A stretch of DNA of 64,000 nucleotides from positions 372,001 to 436,000 of the forward strand of contig NZ_JANHKP010000001.1 of the NCBI RefSeq assembly GCF_024497955.1. Direction: 5' to 3'. The notes beneath the pieces are model-generated. The model did not search any database, was not told the origin of the DNA, and saw nothing but the letters and a program-made list of their open reading frames with translations. The DNA comes from Streptomyces sp. C10-9-1. GTDB taxonomy: Bacteria > Actinomycetota > Actinomycetes > Streptomycetales > Streptomycetaceae. This document shows positions 8,894 through 16,894 of this stretch, in pieces. The position numbers and the translations under genes are program-made. Within the stretch, counting starts at the first letter, position 1. Every line of letters begins with the position of its first letter.

Positions 8894-10273
8894 ATGACGA
8901 CCGAGCGGCTGGTGATCGTGGGAGGCGATGCGGCGGGCATGTCCGCCGCATCGCAGGCGCGCAGGACGAAGGGCCCGCAGGAGCTGGAGATCACGGCCTT
9001 CGAGCGGGGCCGGTTCAGTTCCTACTCGGCCTGCGGCATCCCCTACTGGGTCGCCGGGGACGTCTCCGGGCGGGACCGTCTGATCGCCCGCAGCCCCGAG
9101 GAGCACCGGGCGCGCGGCATCGACCTGCGGATGTGTACGGAGGTCACGGAGCTGGACGTGGCGGGCCGGCGGGTGCGCTGGCGGGCGCTGGAGACCGGCG
9201 AGGAGGACTGGACGGGGTACGACAAGCTGGTGCTGGCGACCGGGGCGCGGCCCGTGCGGCCGCCGCTGCCGGGCATCGACGCCCCCGGTGTGCACGGCGT
9301 GCAGACCCTCGGCGACGGCCAGGCGCTGCTGGACGCCCTCTCGCAGGAGCCGGGGCGCCGGGCGGTCGTGGTGGGCGCCGGGTACATCGGCGTGGAGATG
9401 GCGGAGGCGCTGCTGCGGCGCGGTTACGCCGTGACGGTCGTCAACAGCGGCGAGCAGCCGATGGCCACCCTCGACCCGGACATGGGGCGCCTGGTCCACG
9501 AGGCGATGACGGCCATGGGGATCACCGTCGTCGGCGGCACCGAGGTGACCGAGGTGCTGACCGACGGCGACGGGCGGGCCCGCGGTGTGCGCGCGGGCGG
9601 TGCCGACTACCCGGCGGAGCTGGTGGTCCTCGGCATCGGCGTGGAGCCCGAGACGGCGCTGGCCCGGGCCGCGGGGCTCCCCCTCGGGGCGCACGGCGGG
9701 CTGCTCACCGACCTGGGCATGCGGGTGCGCGGGCACGAGGACGTCTGGGCGGGCGGGGACTGCGTGGAGGTCCTGGACCTGGTCTCCGGCCGGGAGCGGT
9801 ACGTGCCGCTGGGCACGCACGCCAACAAGCACGGCCAGGTCATCGGGTCCAACGCCGCGGGCGGCTACGGCACCTTCCCGGGTGTGGTGGGCACGGCGGT
9901 GAGCAAGGTGTGCGACCTGGAGATCGCGCGCACGGGCCTGCGCGAGAAGGACGCCCGGGCGGTCGGGCTGCGGTTCGTCACGGCGACGGTGGAGTCCACC
10001 GGCCGTGCCGGGTACTTCCCCGGTGCGGCGCCGATGACGGTGAAGATGCTGGCGGAGTACCGCACGGGCCGCCTTCTGGGGGTGCAGATCGTGGGCCGGG
10101 ACGGAGCCGCCAAACGGGTGGACGTGGCCGCGGTGGCGCTGACGGCGGGGATGACGGTCGAGGCGATGACCGCTCTGGACCTGGGCTACGCGCCGCCGTT
10201 CTCGCCGGTCTGGGACCCGGTGCTGGTGGCCGCCCGCAAGGCGACGGCGGCGGTCCGCGCGGCGGGGGCGTAG
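8894..10273 (+). CDS. FAD-dependent disulfide oxidoreductase, CoA-disulfide-reductase-like
   Basis: 459 residues from the ATG at 8894 (a GTG at 8888 adds two residues; no strong ribosome site decides). It has an N-terminal FAD motif VIVGGDAAGMSAAS and a single redox Cys at 47 in SSYSACGIPYW, the hallmark of the CoADR/NADH oxidase/NADH peroxidase family. The central NAD(P)H motif is VVVGAGYIGVEMAEAL and the second FAD contact is VWAGGDCVE. The C-terminal dimerisation domain (about 330-450) includes MTVKMLAEYRTGRLLGVQ. There is no rhodanese extension. The substrate could be CoA disulfide, another low-molecular-weight disulfide, or O2; this cannot be settled from the sequence. Confidence 0.85.
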   Translation: MTTERLVIVGGDAAGMSAASQARRTKGPQELEITAFERGRFSSYSACGIPYWVAGDVSGRDRLIARSPEEHRARGIDLRMCTEVTELDVAGRRVRWRALETGEEDWTGYDKLVLATGARPVRPPLPGIDAPGVHGVQTLGDGQALLDALSQEPGRRAVVVGAGYIGVEMAEALLRRGYAVTVVNSGEQPMATLDPDMGRLVHEAMTAMGITVVGGTEVTEVLTDGDGRARGVRAGGADYPAELVVLGIGVEPETALARAAGLPLGAHGGLLTDLGMRVRGHEDVWAGGDCVEVLDLVSGRERYVPLGTHANKHGQVIGSNAAGGYGTFPGVVGTAVSKVCDLEIARTGLREKDARAVGLRFVTATVESTGRAGYFPGAAPMTVKMLAEYRTGRLLGVQIVGRDGAAKRVDVAAVALTAGMTVEAMTALDLGYAPPFSPVWDPVLVAARKATAAVRAAGA

Positions 10274-10373
10274 CCGCACGGGGCGGGGCGTTCCATGATC
10301 GCCTCGCGGGTGCGGGCGGCCGGGACCACAATGAACCCGTCACTCGGGGATCGACCTGCGAACGGGCGGCGCC

Positions 10374-10775
10374 ATGCACCTTGCGTACGACTACCCCCTG
10401 CTGGGGGCCATGTGGAGCATCATGTGGCTGTTCCTGTGGATCCTGTGGTTCTTCCTGCTCTTCCGGATCATCATCGACATCTTCCGCGACGACACCATGA
10501 GCGGCTGGGCCAAGACGGGCTGGCTGATCTTCGTGATCATCCTGCCGTTCCTCGGGGTGCTGGTGTACGTGCTGGCCCGGGGCAAGGGCATGGGGCTGCG
10601 CGAGCTGGAGCACACCCGGTCGCAGAAGCAGGCCATGGACGAGTACATCCGCACCACCGCGGGGCAGGGGGAGCAGAGCCGGGCGGAGCAGCTGGCGAAG
10701 CTGTCCGAGGTGCGGGCGCGCGGCGACCTGACGGACGAGGAGTTCCAGCGCGCCAAGGAGCACATCCTGCAGTGA
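10374..10775 (+). CDS. PLDc_N / SHOCT-domain small membrane protein
   Basis: 133 residues. Two membrane helices (about 10-35 and 46-68), rich in Trp and Phe, form a phospholipase-D-nuclease N-terminal (PLDc_N) membrane module without any catalytic HKD domain. A charged linker leads to a C-terminal SHOCT motif (residues 103-133, LAKLSEVRARGDLTDEEFQRAK). SHOCT segments are thought to mediate oligomerisation. The function is unknown. A long perfect inverted repeat follows the stop. Confidence 0.85.
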   Translation: MHLAYDYPLLGAMWSIMWLFLWILWFFLLFRIIIDIFRDDTMSGWAKTGWLIFVIILPFLGVLVYVLARGKGMGLRELEHTRSQKQAMDEYIRTTAGQGEQSRAEQLAKLSEVRARGDLTDEEFQRAKEHILQ

Positions 10776-10802
10776 GCGCGCCCGGGGCGCCCCAAGCCCC
10801 GG

Positions 10803-10845
10803 GCGACCGCGCCCCCGGACCACGGTGGTCCGGGGGCGCGGTCGC
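10803..10845. terminator. Perfect 21-bp inverted repeat, bidirectional terminator
   Basis: The arms at 10803-10823 and 10825-10845 are exact reverse complements separated by one base. The repeat lies between the convergent SHOCT gene and hemE, so it most likely terminates both. Confidence 0.8.
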
Positions 10846-10926
10846 CGGGGCCCGTGCGACGCACGGCGTCGTTCGCCCGGAGCCCGGGCGGGACGCGCCG
10901 GACGGGCCCCGAGTGCGGGACAGGCC

Positions 10927-11991
10927 TCAGCGGGCGGTCTGCTCGTGGACGTCGGCGACGAGCCGGGTGAGGGCGTCCGGGTCGGTCGTCGGCAGGACGC
11001 CGTGGCCGAGGTTGAAGATGTGGCCGTCCAGTCCGGCGGCGGCGTCGAGGACCTCGCGCGTCTTGGCGCGCACCGCCTCGGGGGTGGAGAACAGCACGGC
11101 CGGGTCCAGGTTGCCCTGGAGCGCCCGGCCGGGGCCGACGCGCCGGGCGGCCTCGTCGAGCGGGACGCGCCAGTCGACGCCCACCACGTCCGCGCCCGCC
11201 TCGCCCATCAGGCCGAGCAGCTCGCCCGTTCCGACACCGAAGTGGATGCGCGGCACGCCGTAGCCGGCGACCGCGTCGAAGACCTTGGCGGAGGCGGGCA
11301 TGACGGAGCGCCGGTAGTCCGCGGGGGCGAGGGCGCCCACCCAGGAGTCGAAGAGCTGCACGGCGGAGGCACCGGCCTCGATCTGGACCTTCAGGAAGGC
11401 GGAGGTGATCTCCGCGAGGCGGTCCAGGAGGTCGGCCCACAGCTGCGGGTCGCCGTACATGAGCGCCTTGGTGTGCTCGTGGTTGCGGGACGGGCCGCCC
11501 TCCACGAGGTAGCTGGCGAGGGTGAACGGCGCACCGGCGAAGCCGATCAGCGGGGTGGCGCCCAGCTCCGCGGTGAGCATCCCGATGGCCTCGGTGACGT
11601 AGTGCACGTCCTCCGGGGTGAGGTCGCGCAGCCGGTCGAGGTCGGCCCGGGTGCGGACCGGGTCGGCGACGACGGGGCCGACGCCGGGCTTGATGTCGAG
11701 GTCGATCCCGATGGCCTTGAGCGGGACCACGATGTCGCTGAAGTAGATCGCGGCGTCGACCTTGTGGCGCCGCACGGGCTGGAGGGTGATCTCGGTGACG
11801 AGCTCGGGCCGCATGCAGGACTCCAGCATCGGGATGCCCTCGCGCACCTTCAGGTACTCGGGCAGCGAGCGCCCGGCCTGGCGCATGAACCACACCGGGG
11901 TGTGCGGCACCGGCTCGCGGCGGCACGCCCTGAGGAACGCGGAGTCGTGGGTCGTGGTCTGCGGGGCCCGGGGGCTGTCGTTGGCGCTCAC
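10927..11991 (-). CDS. hemE: Uroporphyrinogen III decarboxylase
   Basis: 354 residues, normal length for HemE. It decarboxylates four acetate side chains of uroporphyrinogen III to give coproporphyrinogen III, the substrate of HemY encoded nearby. The signature [15 protein letters not shown] is near the N terminus, with the catalytic Asp in [10 protein letters not shown] and the second signature [17 protein letters not shown] in the middle. The enzyme is cytoplasmic. It is divergent from the DUF3000 gene across 92 bases. Confidence 0.96.
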   Translation of the reverse strand: MSANDSPRAPQTTTHDSAFLRACRREPVPHTPVWFMRQAGRSLPEYLKVREGIPMLESCMRPELVTEITLQPVRRHKVDAAIYFSDIVVPLKAIGIDLDIKPGVGPVVADPVRTRADLDRLRDLTPEDVHYVTEAIGMLTAELGATPLIGFAGAPFTLASYLVEGGPSRNHEHTKALMYGDPQLWADLLDRLAEITSAFLKVQIEAGASAVQLFDSWVGALAPADYRRSVMPASAKVFDAVAGYGVPRIHFGVGTGELLGLMGEAGADVVGVDWRVPLDEAARRVGPGRALQGNLDPAVLFSTPEAVRAKTREVLDAAAGLDGHIFNLGHGVLPTTDPDALTRLVADVHEQTAR

Positions 11992-12083
11992 GCCGCAAAT
12001 CTTCGCACGCCCGCGACACCTGCCCGCCGCGGGTCGGGTGTCCCTGCCTGCGCCGCGCCGCGCTTCCGCCTAGTCTTCCCGGC

Positions 12084-12755
12084 ATGGCTGCGGCTCAGGG
12101 ACATTTCTCCGATCATTCCAACGGCAACGAGGCGGCGCGGCGCTCGGAGGGGGACGAGGTGCCGACCGCGTTCCGGACGGCGGTCGACGCCCTGCACTCG
12201 GCCCGGCTGCGCCCGGAGATCGAGATCGATGCGACGCCGCCGCCCCGGAAGCTGGCTCCCTACGCCCACGCCCTGGAGGCCGCCGTGGTGGCGGACGGCG
12301 AGGACCTGGCGGACGGCCGCCTGGTCCTGCTGCACGACCCGTCGGGCCACGAGGCGTGGAAGGGGACCTTCCGGCTCGTGACCCTGGTGCGCGCGGAGCT
12401 GGAGCCGGAGATGGCGGCCGACCCTCTGCTGCCCGAGGTCTGCTGGTCCTGGCTGACGGGGGCGCTGGAGGCGCGCGGGCTGGTCCCCGGGGAGCCGAGC
12501 GGGACCGTCACCCGTGCGGGTTCTCACTATTTCGGAGGACTCGCCGACCGCCGGCCGGCGACCCAGATCGAGATCCGCGCCTCGTGGACCCCGCAGGAGG
12601 ACGCGGGGGGCGTGCCCGGCACCGCCGCGCACCTCGCGGCCTGGTGCGATCTGCTCTGCCAGGTGGCCGGGCTGCCGCCGTCCCCGGCGGGGTCGGCGGA
12701 CTCGGCGACGGGCGTGGTGACGCTTCCGCAGCGCAGGGGACCCCGGCCGGCCTGA
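12084..12755 (+). CDS. DUF3000 family protein
   Basis: 223 residues, soluble, no signal peptide or membrane segment. The conserved DUF3000 core runs from about residue 25 (VPTAFRTAVDALHSAR) through the KLAPYAHALEA and CWSWLTGALEA blocks to about 195. The family is confined to actinobacteria and sits next to hemE and rnd in many genomes, as here. No function is known. Confidence 0.85.
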   Translation: MAAAQGHFSDHSNGNEAARRSEGDEVPTAFRTAVDALHSARLRPEIEIDATPPPRKLAPYAHALEAAVVADGEDLADGRLVLLHDPSGHEAWKGTFRLVTLVRAELEPEMAADPLLPEVCWSWLTGALEARGLVPGEPSGTVTRAGSHYFGGLADRRPATQIEIRASWTPQEDAGGVPGTAAHLAAWCDLLCQVAGLPPSPAGSADSATGVVTLPQRRGPRPA

Positions 12756-12982
12756 GCCCGCGGAGGGCATACGGTGCGGGGGCGCCGGTGCGGGCCGACG
12801 CCCCGGTGACGGGGCCGATCACCGCTCACGTGTCCGAATTGCCCCACTTGACCCTCACTAAATCGTGATCATTCCCTAAAGGCCGACGGGTTCGGTGCCG
12901 AAGAGGTCAATGACCCGACTGCACGGTTCGCCCCGGCTTACCCCCTGAGCCGGTCCCGTCCCGCACCTTCCCAGGAGGCCTG

Positions 12983-13645
12983 GTGTCCGTTCTTCTCGAG
13001 CAGCCCGCAAGCCTGGTCGCCTACCGCCCGAACAAGCCGACGGCCATGGTCGTCGTGGCCGACCCGCGCGTCCGCTCCACCGTGACCCGCCACCTGTGGG
13101 CGCTCGGTGTGCGCGACGTGATCGAGGCGTCGTCCATCGCGGAGGCACGCCCCCGAGTCGGCAACCCGCGCGACATCTGCGTGGCCGACGTCCACCTGCC
13201 CGACGGCTCCGGGCTGACCCTGCTGTCCGAGACCCGCGCCGCGGGCTGGCCCAACGGCCTCGCCCTGTCCGCCGCCGACGACATCGGCGCGGTCCGCAAC
13301 GCCCTGGCCGGCGGCGTGAAGGGCTACGTCGTCACCGGCACGCGCACCAACATCGGCCACCCGGGCCGCCCCGGCGCCGCCCCGATCGGCGCGGCGGCGG
13401 GCCGGATGCACCGCCGGCCCCCGGGCGCCCCGAGCCACCCCGGCGGCTACCGGGAACTCTCGGGGCGCGAGGTCGAGGTGCTGCGCCTGGTGGCGGAGGG
13501 CCAGTCGAACAAGGCCATCGGCGTCTCCATGGGGCTGTCGGCGCTGACGGTCAAGAGCCACCTCGCCCGTATCGCCCGCAAGCTCGGCACCGGGGACCGC
13601 GCCGGAATGGTCGCCGTGGCCCTGCGCACCGGCATCATCCACTGA
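12983..13645 (+). CDS. Orphan LuxR-type response regulator with atypical receiver domain
   Basis: 220 residues. The GTG start follows AGGAGG at 12973-12978. The receiver-like domain (about 20-125) keeps a possible phospho-acceptor Asp69 (CVADVHLPDGSGL). The usual acidic pair near the N terminus is reduced to one Asp (VVADPRV), and the conserved Lys after strand 5 is replaced (GGVKGYVVTGT). A Gly/Pro/Arg-rich linker joins it to a standard LuxR HTH (about 155-215, LSGREVEVLRLVAEGQSNKAI). No kinase gene is adjacent. It may work without phosphorylation or bind a ligand; this is inference. Confidence 0.85.
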   Translation: MSVLLEQPASLVAYRPNKPTAMVVVADPRVRSTVTRHLWALGVRDVIEASSIAEARPRVGNPRDICVADVHLPDGSGLTLLSETRAAGWPNGLALSAADDIGAVRNALAGGVKGYVVTGTRTNIGHPGRPGAAPIGAAAGRMHRRPPGAPSHPGGYRELSGREVEVLRLVAEGQSNKAIGVSMGLSALTVKSHLARIARKLGTGDRAGMVAVALRTGIIH

Positions 13646-13777
13646 CGGCGCGGCGGACGGGCCGGAGTGCCGACGGAACGTTCCGCCGCCCTCCGGCACC
13701 CCGCCGGCCGCCACCCCGCGAACGGGCCGTCACGACAGGGCGCAGGCCCCGTCCACCGGGCCGGATACCCTTGACAC

Positions 13778-15067
13778 GTGACCGACGCCCAAGAGACCGC
13801 AGCGCAGACCCAACTGCGAACCACCGGGGGCGCTCCCCCGGCCGACGGCGTTCCGGCCGACGGGCTGCCCATCCCGCTGCTGGAACCACGCGAGGGCATT
13901 CCCCCGGTGGTCGCCGACGACCTTGCCCTGGCGGAGGTCGTCGCGGCCTTCGCCGGCGGATCGGGTCCGGTGGCGGTCGACGCGGAACGCGCCTCCGGCT
14001 ACCGCTACGGGCAGCGCGCCTACCTGGTGCAGCTGCGGCGCGAGGGCGCCGGGACGGCGCTGATCGACCCGGTCGGCTGCCCCGACCTCTCCGGACTGGG
14101 GGAGGCCCTCACCGGCACCGAGTGGATCCTGCACGCCGCCACCCAGGACCTCCCGTGCCTGCGCGACATAGGCATGCGCCCCACCAGCCTGTTCGACACC
14201 GAGCTGGCCGGGCGGCTGGCGGGCTTTCCCCGGGTCGGCCTGGGCGCCATGGTGGAGAGCGTCCTCGGCTACGCCCTGGAGAAGGGCCACTCGGCCGTCG
14301 ACTGGTCGACCCGGCCGCTGCCCGAGCCCTGGCTCCGGTACGCCGCCCTCGACGTCGAACTCCTCGTCGACCTTCGCGACGCGCTGGAGAAGGAGCTGGA
14401 CCGGCAGGGCAAGCTGGAGTGGGCCCGCCAGGAGTTCGACGCCATCGCGGCCGCGCCCCCGGCGCCCCCGCGCAAGGACCCCTGGCGCCGCACCTCGGGC
14501 ATGCACAAGGTGCGCAGGCGGCGGCAGATGGCCGTGGTCAGGGAGCTGTGGACCGCGCGGGACCGGGTCGCCCAGCGCCGGGACGTCTCCCCCGGCAAGG
14601 TGCTCGGCGACGCGGCCATCGTCGAGGCCGCGCTGGCGCTGCCGCAGAACGTCCAGGCACTGACGGCACTGCCCGGCTTCGGCAACCGCATGGGCCGCCG
14701 GATGCTGGAGCAGTGGCAGGCGGCGGTCGACCGGGCCAGGGCGCTTCCGGACGGGGAGCTCCCCCAGCCGGGGCAGTCCCCCTCCGGTCCGCCGCCCCCG
14801 CGCTCGTGGGCCGACAAGGACCCGGCCGCGGCCGCCCGGCTGTCCGCCGCACGGTCGGCGGTCTCGGCCCTGGCCGAGGAGCTGAACCTGCCCCAGGAGA
14901 ACCTGATCACCCCCGACACCGTGCGCCGCGTGTGCTGGGAGCCCCCCGCCACCGTCGCACCGGAGACCGTCGCGGCCGCCCTGACGGAGCTGGGCGCGCG
15001 CCCCTGGCAGGTCGGCCTCACCACGCCCCTGCTGACCGGGGCGCTGGCCGCCTCCGAGGACGGCTGA
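13778..15067 (+). CDS. rnd: Ribonuclease D-like 3'-5' exonuclease
   Basis: 429 residues. A DEDDy exonuclease domain (about 45-225) shows Exo I as VAVDAERASG (Asp68, Glu70), Exo II around HAATQDLPCL, and Exo III as RYAALDVELL with the Tyr and Asp of the DEDDy class. An HRDC domain (about 250-325) includes VLGDAAIVEAALALP, followed by a helical C-terminal extension. The family trims 3' ends of tRNA precursors and other RNAs with two metal ions. The start is GTG. It stands between the response regulator and fadA. Confidence 0.92.
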   Translation: MTDAQETAAQTQLRTTGGAPPADGVPADGLPIPLLEPREGIPPVVADDLALAEVVAAFAGGSGPVAVDAERASGYRYGQRAYLVQLRREGAGTALIDPVGCPDLSGLGEALTGTEWILHAATQDLPCLRDIGMRPTSLFDTELAGRLAGFPRVGLGAMVESVLGYALEKGHSAVDWSTRPLPEPWLRYAALDVELLVDLRDALEKELDRQGKLEWARQEFDAIAAAPPAPPRKDPWRRTSGMHKVRRRRQMAVVRELWTARDRVAQRRDVSPGKVLGDAAIVEAALALPQNVQALTALPGFGNRMGRRMLEQWQAAVDRARALPDGELPQPGQSPSGPPPPRSWADKDPAAAARLSAARSAVSALAEELNLPQENLITPDTVRRVCWEPPATVAPETVAAALTELGARPWQVGLTTPLLTGALAASEDG

Positions 15068-15091
15068 GCAGGCCCACCGCGCGCCCCGGGC

Positions 15092-15119
15092 CCCGGGGGC
15101 GGAGCCGTCGCCCCCCGGG
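15092..15119 (+). terminator. Probable rnd terminator
   Basis: CCCGGGGGCG at 15092-15101 pairs with CGCCCCCCGGG at 15109-15119, one bulged base, 7-base loop, 25 bases after the rnd stop. Confidence 0.45.
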
Positions 15120-15578
15120 TGTCCGGCACCCCCTCGGCCGGACGCGCCGCGGCCGGTGGGCCCGGCCCCCGGCGCCGTGCGCGGCCTCCGGCCCCCGGCT
15201 CACCCCGGCCCGCTCACCGCGGCCCCGGCCCGGGCGGGCAGGCTCCCGGAGCCGACGCACCCGAACGGCCGCTCCGGGCGCCGGTGCCCCTCGGCGGCGA
15301 CGCCGTCCCTCGGGACGGTGAGGTCCCGCACCCGCGGCAACCGCGCCGACGCCTCCCGCCGAGCCCCGGCGCCGAAGGCACGGCTCCCCCGCGTCCAGGG
15401 GCGGCGACCCGCCCGGGAGGGGACGGGGTGTCGCGGAGGACACCGGTCGGGCCGGTGCGGGGCCTCTCGCCGGCGGCGGACGGTGCGGTTTCGGCCGCCG
15501 CCGCACCGGGGAGACGGTCCGCGCGGAGTCCCGCGCATGTGACCTTCGCCGCTCCAGGCCCCGGGACTGGGCAGCTTG

Positions 15579-15594
15579 GTTACTCATAAGTAGC
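15579..15594. promoter_or_regulatory. Possible TetR-type operator upstream of fadAB
   Basis: GTTACTCATAAGTAGC is an inverted repeat (GTTACT / AGTAGC, one mismatch) about 75 bases before the fadA start. This is where a repressor of beta-oxidation genes would be expected. The AT-rich centre stands out in a very GC-rich region and may overlap a -10 element. Confidence 0.45.
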
Positions 15595-15667
15595 ATGGGG
15601 CGAGCAAGCGCACGCTCAGGCGTGTGTGCCGCAGCAGTGCCACCCCGCACCCTGGAGGAGAGCCATC

Positions 15668-16894
15668 GTGCCTCGTACCGTCAGGGACGTCGTCTTCGTC
15701 GACGGCGTCCGCACCCCGTTCGGCAAGGCGGGCCCGAAGGGCATCTACCACGAGACCCGCGCCGACGACCTCGTCGTGAAGGCCATCCGGGAGCTGCTGC
15801 GCCGCAACCCGGCCCTCGACCCGAAGAAGATCGACGAGGTCGCCATCGCCGCGACCACCCAGATCGGCGACCAGGGCCTGACCATCGGCCGCACCGCCGG
15901 GATCCTCGCCGGGCTGCCGCAGTCGGTGCCGGGCTACTCCATCGACCGCATGTGCGCCGGCGCGCTGACCGCCGTCACCTCGGTCGCGGGCAGCGTGGCC
16001 TTCGGCGCCTACGACGTGGCCGTGGCCGGCGGCGTCGAGCACATGGGCCGCCACCCGATGGGCGAGGGCGTGGACCCGAACCCGCGCTTCGTGTCGGAGA
16101 AGCTCGTCGACGAGTCGGCCCTGTTCATGGGCATGACCGCCGAGAACCTGCACGACCGCTACCCCTCCATCACCAAGCAGCGCGCCGACGAGTACGCCGT
16201 GCGCTCGCAGGAGAAGGCGGCCAAGGCCTACGCCGACGGCAAGATCCAGCAGGACCTGGTCCCGATCTCGGTGCGCCGCACCAACCCCGAGGCCGGCGAG
16301 ACGGGCTGGGGCCTGGTCACCGCCGACGAGCCGATGCGCCCGGGCACCACCCTGGAGAACCTGACCGGCCTGAAGACCCCCTTCCGGGTGCACGGCCGCG
16401 TCACCGCGGGCAACGCCGCCGGCCTCAACGACGGCGCCACCGCCTCGCTGATCGCCTCCGAGGACTTCGCCCGCGAGAACGACCTCCCGGTGAAGATGCG
16501 CCTGGTCTCCTACTCCTTCGCCGGCGTGGAGCCCGAGGTGATGGGCTACGGCCCGATCCCCGCGACCGAGAAGGCCCTCGCCCAGGCGGGCCTGTCCATC
16601 GGGGACATCGGCCTCTTCGAGATCAACGAGGCCTTCGCCGTCCAGGTGCTCGCCTTCCTGGAGCACTACGGCATCGCCGACGACGACGCGCGCGTCAACC
16701 AGTACGGCGGCGCCATCGCCTTCGGCCACCCGCTGGCCTCCTCCGGCGTCCGCCTGATGACGCAGCTGGCGCGTCAGTTCGAGGAGCAGCCGGAGGTCCG
16801 CTACGGCCTCACCACGATGTGCGTCGGCTTCGGCATGGGCGCCACCGTGATCTGGGAGAACCCGCACCACAAGGACGCCGGAGGCGACAAGTGA
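15668..16894 (+). CDS. fadA: Acetyl-CoA acyltransferase (thiolase)
   Basis: 408 residues from the GTG at 15668, preceded by GGAGGAG at 15654-15660; an upstream in-frame start (15626) would add 14 unlikely residues. Nucleophile Cys96 lies in SIDRMCAGA, the active-site His in NEAFAVQ and in the segment AFGHPLASSG, and the second catalytic Cys in TTMCVGFGMG. It performs thiolytic cleavage of 3-ketoacyl-CoA in fatty-acid beta-oxidation. Its stop overlaps the fadB start (GTGA), the classical layout of a two-gene beta-oxidation operon. Confidence 0.94.
   Translation: MPRTVRDVVFVDGVRTPFGKAGPKGIYHETRADDLVVKAIRELLRRNPALDPKKIDEVAIAATTQIGDQGLTIGRTAGILAGLPQSVPGYSIDRMCAGALTAVTSVAGSVAFGAYDVAVAGGVEHMGRHPMGEGVDPNPRFVSEKLVDESALFMGMTAENLHDRYPSITKQRADEYAVRSQEKAAKAYADGKIQQDLVPISVRRTNPEAGETGWGLVTADEPMRPGTTLENLTGLKTPFRVHGRVTAGNAAGLNDGATASLIASEDFARENDLPVKMRLVSYSFAGVEPEVMGYGPIPATEKALAQAGLSIGDIGLFEINEAFAVQVLAFLEHYGIADDDARVNQYGGAIAFGHPLASSGVRLMTQLARQFEEQPEVRYGLTTMCVGFGMGATVIWENPHHKDAGGDK

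Larger units (their letters stand above)
15068..15667. other. 600-base intergenic region ahead of fadA
   Basis: No convincing gene. It begins with a possible terminator (15092-15119) and ends with the fadA leader, which holds an inverted repeat (15579-15594). The reading frames within it are Pro/Arg-rich with no family resemblance. Confidence 0.6.

Noticed and set aside
5620..11991. Haem genes as a novel cluster
   Set aside because: hemQ, hemY and hemE near one another is the known arrangement in streptomycetes; nothing unusual was seen.
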